From an uncultured Acetatifactor sp. (lineage in GTDB: Bacteria; Bacillota; Clostridia; Lachnospirales; Lachnospiraceae), in contig CANPWC010000003.1 of the NCBI GenBank assembly GCA_947581905.1, forward strand, positions 1-36,854: a stretch of DNA of 36,854 nt, given 5' to 3'. This document shows, piece after piece, positions 15,694 to 23,429 of this stretch. Both the position numbers and the translations under genes were made by a program. The notes beneath the pieces are model-generated. The model did not search any database. It was given only the letters and a program-made list of their open reading frames with translations, and was not told where the DNA came from. Within the stretch, counting starts at the first letter, position 1, and each line of letters begins with the position of its first letter.

Positions 15694-16197
15694 TTAATAG
15701 ACACCTCCCAAATGCAAAAGGACGCCGACAAACAACGGTCCTGACAGACGGACCCCCGCCTTCCTCAAATCCGCGCAGTCCTCAAAATAAAGCTTCCACT
15801 GTCCGGTCCGGCAGATATCCGCGAAATAAGCGCAAAAATACCCAAACCTTTCCTTCCCGCTCCGCTCCCTGCAAATCTTGATTATGGAAATACATGCTGC
15901 AACCAGCAAAGAATAGGACAAGAGACAGGCAAGCGCCCGTCCTGACAGGTACCCCGCAGCCGCAGAATAAAGCTTCACATCTCCGGCTCCGACGGCACCG
16001 ATCTTGAATAATGGATATGACATCAATAGTACGGTCAAAAAACTGGCGGAAAACTCTTTCAAACCGCCGCCTCCCGCATCCCAATACCGGAAGCCTGCCC
16101 CATGCAGGAATATCAGGCACACCAGCCAGTTCGGGACCTTCGCCTTCCGATAATCGTACAGGCAGGCTAAAAACAACATAAGGCACAGCGCTGCCAA
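15694..16197 (-). CDS. A24-type (GxGD) prepilin peptidase, TadV/CpaA-like
   Basis: A 167-residue membrane protein and first gene of the Tad operon. The catalytic aspartates are D15 in CLYDYRKAKVPNW and D73 in GAGDVK (70-73). The short form, without the N-methylase Cys domain of PilD, is that of TadV/CpaA. It removes the leader of the Flp pilin and probably of the TadE-like proteins. The start is a TTG ten bases after AGGAGG; an in-frame stop lies just upstream and the next ATG is six codons in. The C-terminal region (about 110-150) is a longer polar loop than usual. It is followed without a gap by tadZ. Confidence 0.87.
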   Translation of the reverse strand: MAALCLMLFLACLYDYRKAKVPNWLVCLIFLHGAGFRYWDAGGGGLKEFSASFLTVLLMSYPLFKIGAVGAGDVKLYSAAAGYLSGRALACLLSYSLLVAACISIIKICRERSGKERFGYFCAYFADICRTGQWKLYFEDCADLRKAGVRLSGPLFVGVLLHLGGVY

Positions 16198-16347
16198 ACC
16201 ATCATCTCCTCCTCATGTACAATGGAAGCTTTGGGCCGGATCCAATGGCCCTCAAGAATGGTACCAAGATACAAAACATAAGATACATCCGAATGCACCA
16301 ACCCTGCCGCCAGCGTCCCCTCTCGCCTGCAACTGGGTTGTAAGTGC

Positions 16348-16376
16348 ATTATAGACGTTCTTTCCCGGTTTGTCCA
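16348..16376 (-). promoter_or_regulatory. Sigma-A promoter of the Tad operon
   Basis: On the minus strand TGGACA (16376-16371) and TATAAT (16353-16348) are 17 bases apart. About 140 bases of untranslated leader follow before the first TTG start. The leader contains an inverted repeat, GGGCC-N9-GGCCC. The promoter begins 36 bases after the bofA stop, so the operon can be transcribed apart from bofA. Confidence 0.75.
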
Positions 16377-16411
16377 GTAGGCTGGGACAAAATTTTCATT
16401 TTCGCCGTTTT

Positions 16412-16684
16412 TCACAATAAATGATAAAATCCGAGCCCATAAAGTGCCGCAAGCCCGGGAAATCCAAGGATTGCGGATGTCAAAAACGTAATTCCGTTTA
16501 TTCCGACAAGCCTTTCAATCCCCCTTGCGGCGAGAAATTCATTGATGAAATAGATCGCCACCATGCCAAGCACGGCCCGCAGCAACAGGTTTAACAGCCA
16601 CTCCGCATGCTGCCGCAACGCTCCCGCTAAAAGGATGGCTAAGAATACCGCCGCGATGGCCACCATACCCATATACCGAACCAT
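16412..16684 (-). CDS. BofA-family protein (pro-sigmaK processing inhibitor family)
   Basis: A 90-residue integral membrane protein. The C-terminal half has the BofA pattern: a helix ending in FINEFLA, then GINGITFLTSAILGFPG and a final hydrophobic stretch. In Bacillus, BofA holds the SpoIVFB protease inactive in the forespore outer membrane until a signal arrives. The ATG at 16684 follows AAGGAGG with six bases' spacing; an upstream extension to 16813 is not supported. It stands head-to-head with the yaaL-like gene, its usual neighbour in Firmicutes, and just upstream of the Tad promoter. Confidence 0.8.
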   Translation of the reverse strand: MVRYMGMVAIAAVFLAILLAGALRQHAEWLLNLLLRAVLGMVAIYFINEFLAARGIERLVGINGITFLTSAILGFPGLAALYGLGFYHLL

Positions 16685-16778
16685 CGTCTCCTCCTTGCCT
16701 CGTCCCACCTGGTCTTGTTCCATCTTATGCGCAAGGACGCGTGAAAATGTGCCGGCCTCTCCCTTTACGGAGCATTTC

Positions 16779-16832
16779 CTTAAGCCCCGCATTAGTCTTC
16801 TTAAGCCCCGCATTAGAAGCTTAAGCCCTGCG
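16779..16832. repeat. Three 20-21-bp direct repeats upstream of bofA
   Basis: CTTAAGCCCCGCATTAG starts at 16779 and again at 16800; a third, diverged copy (CTTAAGCCCTGC) starts at 16820. They lie between divergent bofA and yaaL, about 95 bases before the bofA start. CTTAAG is itself palindromic. They could be binding sites or simply a local tandem duplication. Confidence 0.6.
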
Positions 16833-16849
16833 CGTAAAGCTGGAAAGAA

Positions 16850-16876
16850 TTGACACGGCTGGGAATATTTTATAAG
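16850..16876 (+). promoter_or_regulatory. Candidate promoter of the yaaL-like gene
   Basis: TTGACA (16850-16855) is followed by TATAAG (16871-16876) at a short spacing of 15; a TATAAT at 16885-16890 has no good -35 box. One of them probably drives the gene starting at 16966. Confidence 0.35.
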
Positions 16877-16965
16877 AAACAGGCTATAATTTTACTGTGC
16901 GGAGCGTCACAAATGACCTTGATGGCAAATGAGAAGCCGTCCAAACGCCCCGAAAGGAGCATGTC

Positions 16966-17244
16966 ATGAAAACCTATTTCAGCCAAAGAATGGAAACTTC
17001 CGATAAGCCCACGGAGGAACTGTGCCTCCCGACCCTGAAAGAAGACATCGAAAAAACCCGCATCGCTTTAGAGATCGCTTATGCGGGTTTTGACAACGCC
17101 GTCGAAGAAGATATGATAGACTGCTATATTTTTGAGATCAATGCGCTTCTTAAGCGCTATAAGCATTTGAGCGAACTGGCTGCGAAGCAGGAGCAAACGG
17201 AGCCCGCCTCCAAACAGCTCCTCCTGTCCGAGCTCCCTGCCTGA
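16966..17244 (+). CDS. YaaL/DUF2508-family protein
   Basis: A 92-residue soluble, mostly helical protein. Residues about 24-75 match the DUF2508 (YaaL) pattern: an LKEDIEKTR start, AYAGFDNAVEEDMIDCYIFEINAL, then KRYKHL. Function is unknown; in Bacillus the gene lies between recR and bofA. Here it is divergent from bofA, 281 bases away. The ATG follows AAAGGAG with seven bases' spacing. The last codons and stop (TGA at 17242) fall inside the first unit of a 56-bp tandem repeat, so the C-terminus may have been set by repeat expansion. Confidence 0.75.
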   Translation: MKTYFSQRMETSDKPTEELCLPTLKEDIEKTRIALEIAYAGFDNAVEEDMIDCYIFEINALLKRYKHLSELAAKQEQTEPASKQLLLSELPA

Positions 17245-17359
17245 CGCATCCTGCGGGGTCAGCGGGCTGACTGCCTCGCCCATACCCAGCCCCCGCCTGA
17301 CGCATCCTGCGGGGCCAGCAAACTGACTACCTCGCCCATACCCAGCACCCGCCTGACGC
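17239..17359. repeat. 56-bp tandem repeats between yaaL and glgB
   Basis: GCCTGACGC starts at 17239, 17295 and 17351, exactly 56 bases apart. The first two units share GACGCATCCTGCGGGG and CTCGCCCATACCCAGC; the third is truncated. CGCATCCTGCG recurs near 17379. Units contain short hairpins (CGCA-TCC-TGCG and GTCAG-N4-CTGAC). They fill the gap between the two convergent genes, and no simple terminator with a T-run is seen there. Confidence 0.75.
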
Positions 17360-17391
17360 GGCGGGCCATGCGCCTTGCGCATCCTGCGTCA

Positions 17392-19320
17392 TCAGAACAG
17401 GAAAAGGACAGCCCCATAAGGCGGCACGTCGAACGTGATGGAGTATTCCTTAAAATGGCAGGGCTTTTTCTGCGCGCTAAGCTCCTCAGGGAGGATGCCG
17501 CCCCTGCCGCCGAAACGTTCCTCGTCGCTGTTGAGCAGAAGCCGGTACTTCTTGTCCTTAGGCACCCCTACCATGTAATTTTCCCATTTCATAGGCGTCA
17601 TGTTCAGGACGAAAAGTATGCTGTTGCGCCCTGTCGAGGACTTGCGCACGAACGAATACACGCTATGGTCCCTGTCGTCCGCGTTCATCCATTCAAAGCC
17701 GTCCCAGCTATTATCAAACTCGTACATGCAAGGGTACTTCCGGTAGATCCGCAAGAGTTCCTTCATATATTCCTGCAAGCCCTTGTGGTTTTTCTCCGCC
17801 AACAAGTACCAATCTAACTCCCTTGCCTCGCTCCATTCCCTTTCCTGCCCGAAATCCTGCCCCATGAAAAGGAGCTTCTTGCCACAATGTCCGAACAGGA
17901 ACGTGTAGCCCACCCGAAGGTTGGCATATTTATCGTCCGGATAGCCAGGCATTTTGTTGAGCATGGAACACTTCAAGTGAACGACTTCGTCATGGGACAA
18001 CGGCAGGATATAATTTTCACTGTCATTATAACTCATGGCAAAGGTCATGGCGTAGTGGTTCCCTTTACGGTAAATGGGATCCAGCTTCATATATTCACAG
18101 AAGTCGTGCATCCAGCCCATATTCCACTTGAAAGAAAAGCCAAGCCCGTCGTTCTCATCGCCTATTTTGCTGGTCACGTTGGGCCAAGCGGTGGACTCTT
18201 CGGCAATGGTGATGAAGCCGGGATAAGTTCCGCGCACCACGGAATTCATATGGCGGAAGAACTCCACCGCTTCCAGGTTCTTGTTGCCGCCGTAACGGTT
18301 CGGAAGCCATTGCCCGTCTTTTTTCCCATAATCCAGATAAAGCATGGAAGCCACGGCGTCCACACGGATGCCGTCCACATGATATTCCCGCAGCCAATAA
18401 AGGACATTGGCGATGAGGAAATTCTTCACTTCCATCTTGCCATAATCAAAAATTTTCGTGCCCCAGTCAGGCTGGGAGCCGCGCCTCGGGTCAGGATGCT
18501 CAAACAAGGGCTGCCCGTCAAATTCCGCCAAGCCATGGTCGTCTGTCGCGAAATGCGCCGGAACCCAATCCAGGATGACGCCCACGCCGGCCTTATGCAG
18601 CTCATTGACCAAGTACATGAAATCTTTAGGCGTGCCGTATCGGGACGTGGGGGCATAATACCCCGTCACCTGGTAGCCCCAGGAGCCGTCGTAAGGGAAC
18701 TCCGCAATGCCCATCAACTCGATATGGGTGTACTTCATTTCCTTCAAATAATCCACGATACGGTCTGCGAACTGGCGGTAATTATAGAAGCCCTCCGCAC
18801 CGTCCGGATGCTTCATGAAAGAACCGATATGGCATTCGTAAATCGCCATGGGCTCCTTGTTCATGTCCTTCTGGTCGCGGGCTTTCATCCACCGATCATC
18901 TTTCCAGGGAAAGCCCGTGATGTCCGTGACGATGGAGGCGGTCGCGGGGCGGTATTCCGCCTGGTTGGCGAACGGGTCCGCCTTATACAGCATCCTGCCG
19001 TCCTGGGTGGTGATCAGGAATTTGTACAGCGCCCCCTCTTTCACGCCGGGGACGAACAACGCCCAGATGCCGCCCGGTCCCAGCTTGGCCATGGGATGGC
19101 TTCCCTCGTTCCAGGTATTAAAGGATCCCACGACATGCACTTCCTCCGCATGCGGGGCCCATACGGCAAAATATACCCCTTCTTTGCCGTCTTCCACGGA
19201 CAAATGGGCGCCTAATTTTTTATAAATATCATAATGGGTCCCCTGGGCGAACAGATATTGGTCCATTTCGGAGAGGAACACCCTTTCCCGTTCCGCCATG
19301 GGGGCTTTCTTCTTCGTCAT
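17392..19320 (-). CDS. glgB: 1,4-alpha-glucan branching enzyme
   Basis: A 642-residue GH13 enzyme that introduces alpha-1,6 branches into glycogen. An N-terminal CBM48-like domain (about 35-125, with VYFAVWAPHAEEVHVVGSFN) precedes the barrel. Conserved regions include DWVPAHF, GIRVDAVASMLYLDYG with the nucleophile Asp near 321, AEESTAW with the acid Glu near 373 and LSHDEVVH near 444. The all-beta C-terminal domain ends the protein. Length is normal. The ATG follows AAGGAG, ten bases after the stop of the TPR/AAA-like gene, so the two are co-transcribed. No other glycogen gene is present in the window. Confidence 0.93.
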   Translation of the reverse strand: MTKKKAPMAERERVFLSEMDQYLFAQGTHYDIYKKLGAHLSVEDGKEGVYFAVWAPHAEEVHVVGSFNTWNEGSHPMAKLGPGGIWALFVPGVKEGALYKFLITTQDGRMLYKADPFANQAEYRPATASIVTDITGFPWKDDRWMKARDQKDMNKEPMAIYECHIGSFMKHPDGAEGFYNYRQFADRIVDYLKEMKYTHIELMGIAEFPYDGSWGYQVTGYYAPTSRYGTPKDFMYLVNELHKAGVGVILDWVPAHFATDDHGLAEFDGQPLFEHPDPRRGSQPDWGTKIFDYGKMEVKNFLIANVLYWLREYHVDGIRVDAVASMLYLDYGKKDGQWLPNRYGGNKNLEAVEFFRHMNSVVRGTYPGFITIAEESTAWPNVTSKIGDENDGLGFSFKWNMGWMHDFCEYMKLDPIYRKGNHYAMTFAMSYNDSENYILPLSHDEVVHLKCSMLNKMPGYPDDKYANLRVGYTFLFGHCGKKLLFMGQDFGQEREWSEARELDWYLLAEKNHKGLQEYMKELLRIYRKYPCMYEFDNSWDGFEWMNADDRDHSVYSFVRKSSTGRNSILFVLNMTPMKWENYMVGVPKDKKYRLLLNSDEERFGGRGGILPEELSAQKKPCHFKEYSITFDVPPYGAVLFLF

Positions 19321-19330
19321 CGCAGTCTCC

Positions 19331-22300
19331 TTAGGCCGTAAAATCTTTTTCCCGCAAAATGATCATGTCTTCCTCGTCATAACGCTTCGCCAGCACTACA
19401 TCGCAGAAATGCTTCAAAGTCTTGCGATTGGCATGGTGAATGGCATCATCGACGATTCCCTTGACCTCCGCTACCGTGACCGCATGGTCGCTGCTCTGCA
19501 TATCCTGGATCCTGGTATGGAGGGCCAACATGGCCATTTCATCAATGGCGTATTCCTGCTTATGGGCATATTCCTTGCCAAATTCCGCCAAAGCGTCATT
19601 GTCCAGCGCTTCCAGGTCGATGCGCGCGTTAAAGCACTCCGCAAGCTTCTTATGCTGCGTCAGGAATTTGTTCATCGCCCGTTTGCTGTCCTCCAGGATG
19701 ACGATGATTCCGATGGATTCATATTGTAAATATTTAAACAGCTCTCCGACCACCTTGGTTTCCATGCCGGAAGCTTTCTGGATGATCAACGCGCCGTTCT
19801 TCAAATGGTCCAAAATCTTGGACACGTCCTCCCGCTTCAGGGAAGCGCCCGTAATCTTAGCCGTCTTGCCGGAGAAGTTGGTATCCGAGATCTGTACATA
19901 GCAGACGATGTTCTTCGCCAACGCATACGTATCCATCCCTTCGTCGCCCGTCACGACCACATTGCCCGTATAGGCGGCCAGGGAAATCGAATCCAGGGCT
20001 TTCACCAGCTTTTCCCGGTCCTCCTTATTCTGGAGGAACTGGTCAAAAAGGGCGACCTCTTCTTTTGTCAAGTCACGCACCCGAGCCTGGTCGCGTTCCA
20101 CGGTGGCTTTCTCCTGCTTCGCGGATTCCGCCGCGGCTTCCTTGCCGGCTCCGTCCGCCTTCCCGTCGTCCGCCGCCTGCCCTTTGCCGGATTTCTCCTC
20201 TTTCGTGCTTACGCCGTCTTCTTCGGCGGCGCCAGGCTTATCCTGTCCGGCAAGACCTTTCGCGGGCTTAGCGACCGACTTGGCGGACGCCCTGCCCCAG
20301 CCGAAACGCTTCTTCCCGCGGGTTGCAGCAGCATCCTCGGCTCCTTCGTCAAGCCCTTCGGCGGCCTCCTGCCCTTTCGGGGCGGCATCTTCCAGACCCT
20401 TGGCGGCTTTCTCCACGACCTCCCATTCTTCCTCGGCGACTTCTTCCAGCGCCCTGGCGACAGCTTCCTCGTAGGCTTCCTCAGGCCCCTGCACATCCTC
20501 CACAGGCTCCTCGGCTTCTTCCGCAGGCTCTTCTGCTTCCTCAGCAGAAGCTTCCTCATAAACTTCCTCAACCTCCTGCCCGTCATCGGCAGGCTTTTCC
20601 CCATAATCCTCCTCAGACCCCTGCACACCCTCCACAGGCTCCTCGGCTTCCTCGGCTTCTTCCGCAGGCTCTTCTGCTTCCTCAGCAGAAGCTTCCTCAT
20701 AAACTTCCTCAACCTCCTGCACATCCTCGGCAGGTCCTTCCTCATAAGCCTCCGCAGGTTCCTTCGCCTCTTCAACCGGCTTCTCTACCACATATTGGTA
20801 CGGCTTCCCATAGGGAGCCTTATCTTCCCCGAATTTCCTGGCTGCGATCATGGCGCGCAGGCTGATCTGTCCCTCAACCTGCTCCTGCTTCTTGACCTCA
20901 TCCGGCACGACCAGGCTGATCTGCCCGTCAGACTCCATGGAAAGGACCTCTTCCAACTCTCTTGGCAAAGGAACTTCTTGAATGGGCTCCTCTTTGCCGG
21001 CATTCTCGGTCCCGGCAGCTTCTGTTCCTAACTCTGCAAGGGAAGCGGCACCAGCAGCCCCAGCTTTCTCGGCTGCCCCTTCCTCTACGGCAGCTGCAGG
21101 CTCGGCATCCGCCTCCTGCGAGGGCTCCTCAGGATAACCTTCTTCCCGTGCCCCCTCTTCAGCGTAACCCTCTTCCAGGGCGCCCTCTTCGGTGTAACCC
21201 TCTTCCGGAGCGCCTTCCTCTGCATAGCCCTCTTCTGGGTACTCACCCTCAACATAGCCTTCTTCCGGATAGCCTTCTTCAGCATACCCCTCTTCCGGGT
21301 AGCCCTCTTCGGCATACCCCTCTTGCGAATATTCTTCCTCGGCGTAACCCTCTTCCGGATACCCCGCCTCGACATACTCGCCGTCCGGGTTCCCGCCTGC
21401 GGCGTCTCCGCCCTCCGCTTCCGACGAGGCCGCTTCCGGAGCGCCCTCCTCCAAAACCTCCTTTAAGCCCTCGGCAAGCTCCTTTTGCAGATTGATCGTA
21501 TTATATTGGCTGACATCCATAGTCTTCACCTGGATGTCCAATTCTTCCTCTTCCGGCAAGGCGGCCTCTGCGCCTTCTTTTTCCATGGCAAGGGCCGCTT
21601 CCACCGCCTCGGTATAGTGGCTGTCATAGACACGTGTAGGTTCCGCAGAGCTTAATTCCCCTGCAGGCTCCTCTCCGACCGCCTCTTCCCCGGCAACCGC
21701 TTCCCCTGCGATCTCTTCCCCTGCGACTTCTTCCTCAGCAGGTCCATAAGGCTGTCCCTCCAGCTCCTCGCCGGAATAAGCTTCTTCGCTTTCCTCCTGC
21801 GCTGCTTCCGGCATGGCGGCCGCCTCTTCCCCAGCCGCGCTTTCGTAAACCTCTTCGTCCCTCTTGAACCGATTGTCATAAATGCACTGCTGCTGCGGCG
21901 TAAGCGGCTCATGGAGCATTTTAAGCTCCATCGCCTTGATCACATACTTTCCATCGCCAAACCACAGGATCAGCTCATCACACTCTTCCACACAACGGGT
22001 CGCCAGCCCGATACGATGATAAAGATAAGCCAGCTCGTAAGCCCACCGCTCGCGGTAATCCCTCTTCTTCAATTCCTCCAGGACCGCGATGCGCTCTTCC
22101 AGGCTCACATCCTGCGCTTCATAAAGCTTATATTGTAAAATGTACCGCCCGGTATCCCGAGGCGCGACTTGCACGAACTCCTTATAATACTCCAACGCCT
22201 GGACGAACTCTTCCATCTTGATGGATAACTCACAAAGGGAATAACAAATGGCCCGTCCTCCCGGACGACGATCATATGCCAGCAACAATAAGTCCCTGGC

Positions 22301-22474
22301 ATCTTCATATCTTCTATTGATTTTATATAAGTCGCTGATCTTGCAAAGCATCATGACGCTTTTCACGCGCCGCCAGTCTATCGTGTCCGCGATTTCCGCC
22401 GCCTTGGCATAATCCCCTTCGGCGATCAGCCGCTTGATCTCTTCCGAACTCAGTTTATACTCATACTTATCCAA
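19331..22474 (-). CDS. TPR protein with acidic repeats and degenerate AAA+ domain
   Basis: A 1047-residue protein in three parts. Residues about 1-215 are helical, TPR-like repeats (GDYAKAAEIA, RYEDARDLLLLAYD, EFVQALEYYKEF). Residues about 216-780 are acidic and low-complexity, with pentapeptide repeats of the EEGYP/EEGYA type (about 364-454) and a long duplicated Glu/Ala-rich segment. The C-terminal 240 residues follow the CbbX/SpoVK AAA+ outline: GNVVVTGDEGMDTYALAKNIV at Walker A, GALIIQKASGM at Walker B, GIIVILEDSKRAMNKFL, then NARIDLEAL. The GKT and DE residues are missing, so it is probably a non-hydrolysing scaffold. The start is TTG, eight bases after GGGAG. It lies between rsmA and glgB. 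Confidence 0.7.
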   Translation of the reverse strand: MDKYEYKLSSEEIKRLIAEGDYAKAAEIADTIDWRRVKSVMMLCKISDLYKINRRYEDARDLLLLAYDRRPGGRAICYSLCELSIKMEEFVQALEYYKEFVQVAPRDTGRYILQYKLYEAQDVSLEERIAVLEELKKRDYRERWAYELAYLYHRIGLATRCVEECDELILWFGDGKYVIKAMELKMLHEPLTPQQQCIYDNRFKRDEEVYESAAGEEAAAMPEAAQEESEEAYSGEELEGQPYGPAEEEVAGEEIAGEAVAGEEAVGEEPAGELSSAEPTRVYDSHYTEAVEAALAMEKEGAEAALPEEEELDIQVKTMDVSQYNTINLQKELAEGLKEVLEEGAPEAASSEAEGGDAAGGNPDGEYVEAGYPEEGYAEEEYSQEGYAEEGYPEEGYAEEGYPEEGYVEGEYPEEGYAEEGAPEEGYTEEGALEEGYAEEGAREEGYPEEPSQEADAEPAAAVEEGAAEKAGAAGAASLAELGTEAAGTENAGKEEPIQEVPLPRELEEVLSMESDGQISLVVPDEVKKQEQVEGQISLRAMIAARKFGEDKAPYGKPYQYVVEKPVEEAKEPAEAYEEGPAEDVQEVEEVYEEASAEEAEEPAEEAEEAEEPVEGVQGSEEDYGEKPADDGQEVEEVYEEASAEEAEEPAEEAEEPVEDVQGPEEAYEEAVARALEEVAEEEWEVVEKAAKGLEDAAPKGQEAAEGLDEGAEDAAATRGKKRFGWGRASAKSVAKPAKGLAGQDKPGAAEEDGVSTKEEKSGKGQAADDGKADGAGKEAAAESAKQEKATVERDQARVRDLTKEEVALFDQFLQNKEDREKLVKALDSISLAAYTGNVVVTGDEGMDTYALAKNIVCYVQISDTNFSGKTAKITGASLKREDVSKILDHLKNGALIIQKASGMETKVVGELFKYLQYESIGIIVILEDSKRAMNKFLTQHKKLAECFNARIDLEALDNDALAEFGKEYAHKQEYAIDEMAMLALHTRIQDMQSSDHAVTVAEVKGIVDDAIHHANRKTLKHFCDVVLAKRYDEEDMIILREKDFTA
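20511..20720. repeat. Exact 70-bp duplication inside the TPR/AAA-like gene
   Basis: Positions 20511-20580 and 20651-20720 are identical over 70 bases, 140 bases apart. They encode Glu/Ala-rich peptide (EVEEVYEEASAEEAEEPAEE). Perfect identity, also at third codon positions, points to a recent duplication or ongoing gene conversion. Confidence 0.9.
21115..21385. repeat. 15-bp coding repeats (EEGYx pentapeptides)
   Basis: About 18 units of a five-residue repeat, E-E-G-Y/A-[P/A/V/T], lie at residues about 364-454 of the TPR/AAA-like protein. DNA units are variants of a 15-base unit (plus strand CCCTCTTCNGNGTAA-like). Unit number is likely to vary between strains. Confidence 0.8.
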
Positions 22475-22562
22475 GGTATCTCACTCCCTTATTTCAATCT
22501 TGGGTGCTCTCCCGTCCTGCATTTACCTTACGCCTATACTCCACCACATTACACCATTTTTT

Positions 22563-22591
22563 AGTGTATCACGCTTTCAGCTTATTTGCAA
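22563..22591 (-). promoter_or_regulatory. Candidate internal promoter for the TPR/AAA-glgB pair
   Basis: On the minus strand TTGCAA (22591-22586) and TACACT (22568-22563) are 17 bases apart, at the very end of rsmA and about 90 bases before the TTG start of the TPR gene. Confidence 0.35.
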
Positions 22592-23429
22592 GCGTAATAA
22601 ACTGCTCCAATGTTAAAGTTTCGCCGCGGACAGACGAAGAAAGCCCCATCTGGGATAGCGCTTCCCCTATCTTCTCCTTATCCAGCCCCAGGTCCGGCGC
22701 ATTGCCCAAGCCGTTCAGCAAAGTCTTGCGCCTCTGGTTGAACGAGGCGCGGATCACGGCAAACAAAAACTTTTCATCCGACACCTCGGCAATCGGCTCT
22801 TTCCGGCAATCCAGGCGGATCACGGCGCTCCCCACCGTAGGCCTGGGCAGGAAGCAGTTGGGCGGCACGTTCCCTACAAGCTTAGGCTCCGCATAATAAC
22901 GGACCGCCAGGGACAACGCGCCGTAGTCCTTAGAGCCGGGGCCGGACCGCATCCGGTCCGCCACCTCTTTTTGCACCATGACGGTGATGCTGTCCAAGGG
23001 GATGCGCCGCTCCAGCAGGCTCATGAGGATCGGCGTGGTGATATAATAAGGGAGGTTCGCCACCACCTTGATCGGCCTGCCCGCGTTCCTTTCTTCCACC
23101 AGCTTCCTAAGGTCCACTTTCAAGATGTCTTCGTTCAAGATCGTCACATTTTCGTAAGCGGAAAGCGTATCCTCCAGGATCGGGATCAACGCCTTGTCTA
23201 TCTCCACCGCTATGACTTCCCTGGCGTCTTCCGCCAGATACTGGGTCATCGTCCCAATGCCGGGCCCGATTTCCAGCACGCAGTCCTCCTTCCCGATCCG
23301 CGCCGCCCGCACGATGCGTTCCAGTACGCCGGTATCGATCAGGAAATTCTGCCCGTATTTTTTCTGAAAACGAAACTGATATTTCTGAAGCACCTCTATG
23401 GTGTTCTGCGGAACCACTAATTTATCCAT
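22569..23429 (-). CDS. rsmA: 16S rRNA (adenine1518/1519-N6)-dimethyltransferase
   Basis: A 286-residue KsgA/RsmA methyltransferase, which dimethylates two adjacent adenines in helix 45 of 16S rRNA. Hallmarks are KKYGQNFLID near the N-terminus, the SAM-binding EIGPGIGTMT (about 53-62), VAVEID-type acidic loop and the catalytic NLPYY (125-129). The C-terminal domain has FNQRRKTLLN. The ATG at 23429 overlaps the stop of the DHHW gene by eight bases; GAGG lies 12 bases upstream, a long spacing, so re-initiation after the upstream gene is likely. Confidence 0.93.
   Translation of the reverse strand: MDKLVVPQNTIEVLQKYQFRFQKKYGQNFLIDTGVLERIVRAARIGKEDCVLEIGPGIGTMTQYLAEDAREVIAVEIDKALIPILEDTLSAYENVTILNEDILKVDLRKLVEERNAGRPIKVVANLPYYITTPILMSLLERRIPLDSITVMVQKEVADRMRSGPGSKDYGALSLAVRYYAEPKLVGNVPPNCFLPRPTVGSAVIRLDCRKEPIAEVSDEKFLFAVIRASFNQRRKTLLNGLGNAPDLGLDKEKIGEALSQMGLSSSVRGETLTLEQFITLANKLKA

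Noticed and set aside
16167-16415. 82-codon minus-strand frame before the Tad operon
   Set aside because: It spans the operon promoter and leader and ends inside the peptidase gene; the AGGAGG there fits the TTG start of the peptidase.
17887-19215. 442-codon open frame on the plus strand
   Set aside because: It lies wholly antisense to glgB, whose motifs are intact; the frame has no recognisable domain and reflects GC-rich codon use.
19805-21031. 408-codon plus-strand frame rich in Leu, Arg and Phe
   Set aside because: Antisense shadow of the acidic repeats of the TPR/AAA-like gene, where Glu codons (GAA/GAG) read as Phe/Leu (TTC/CTC) on the other strand.
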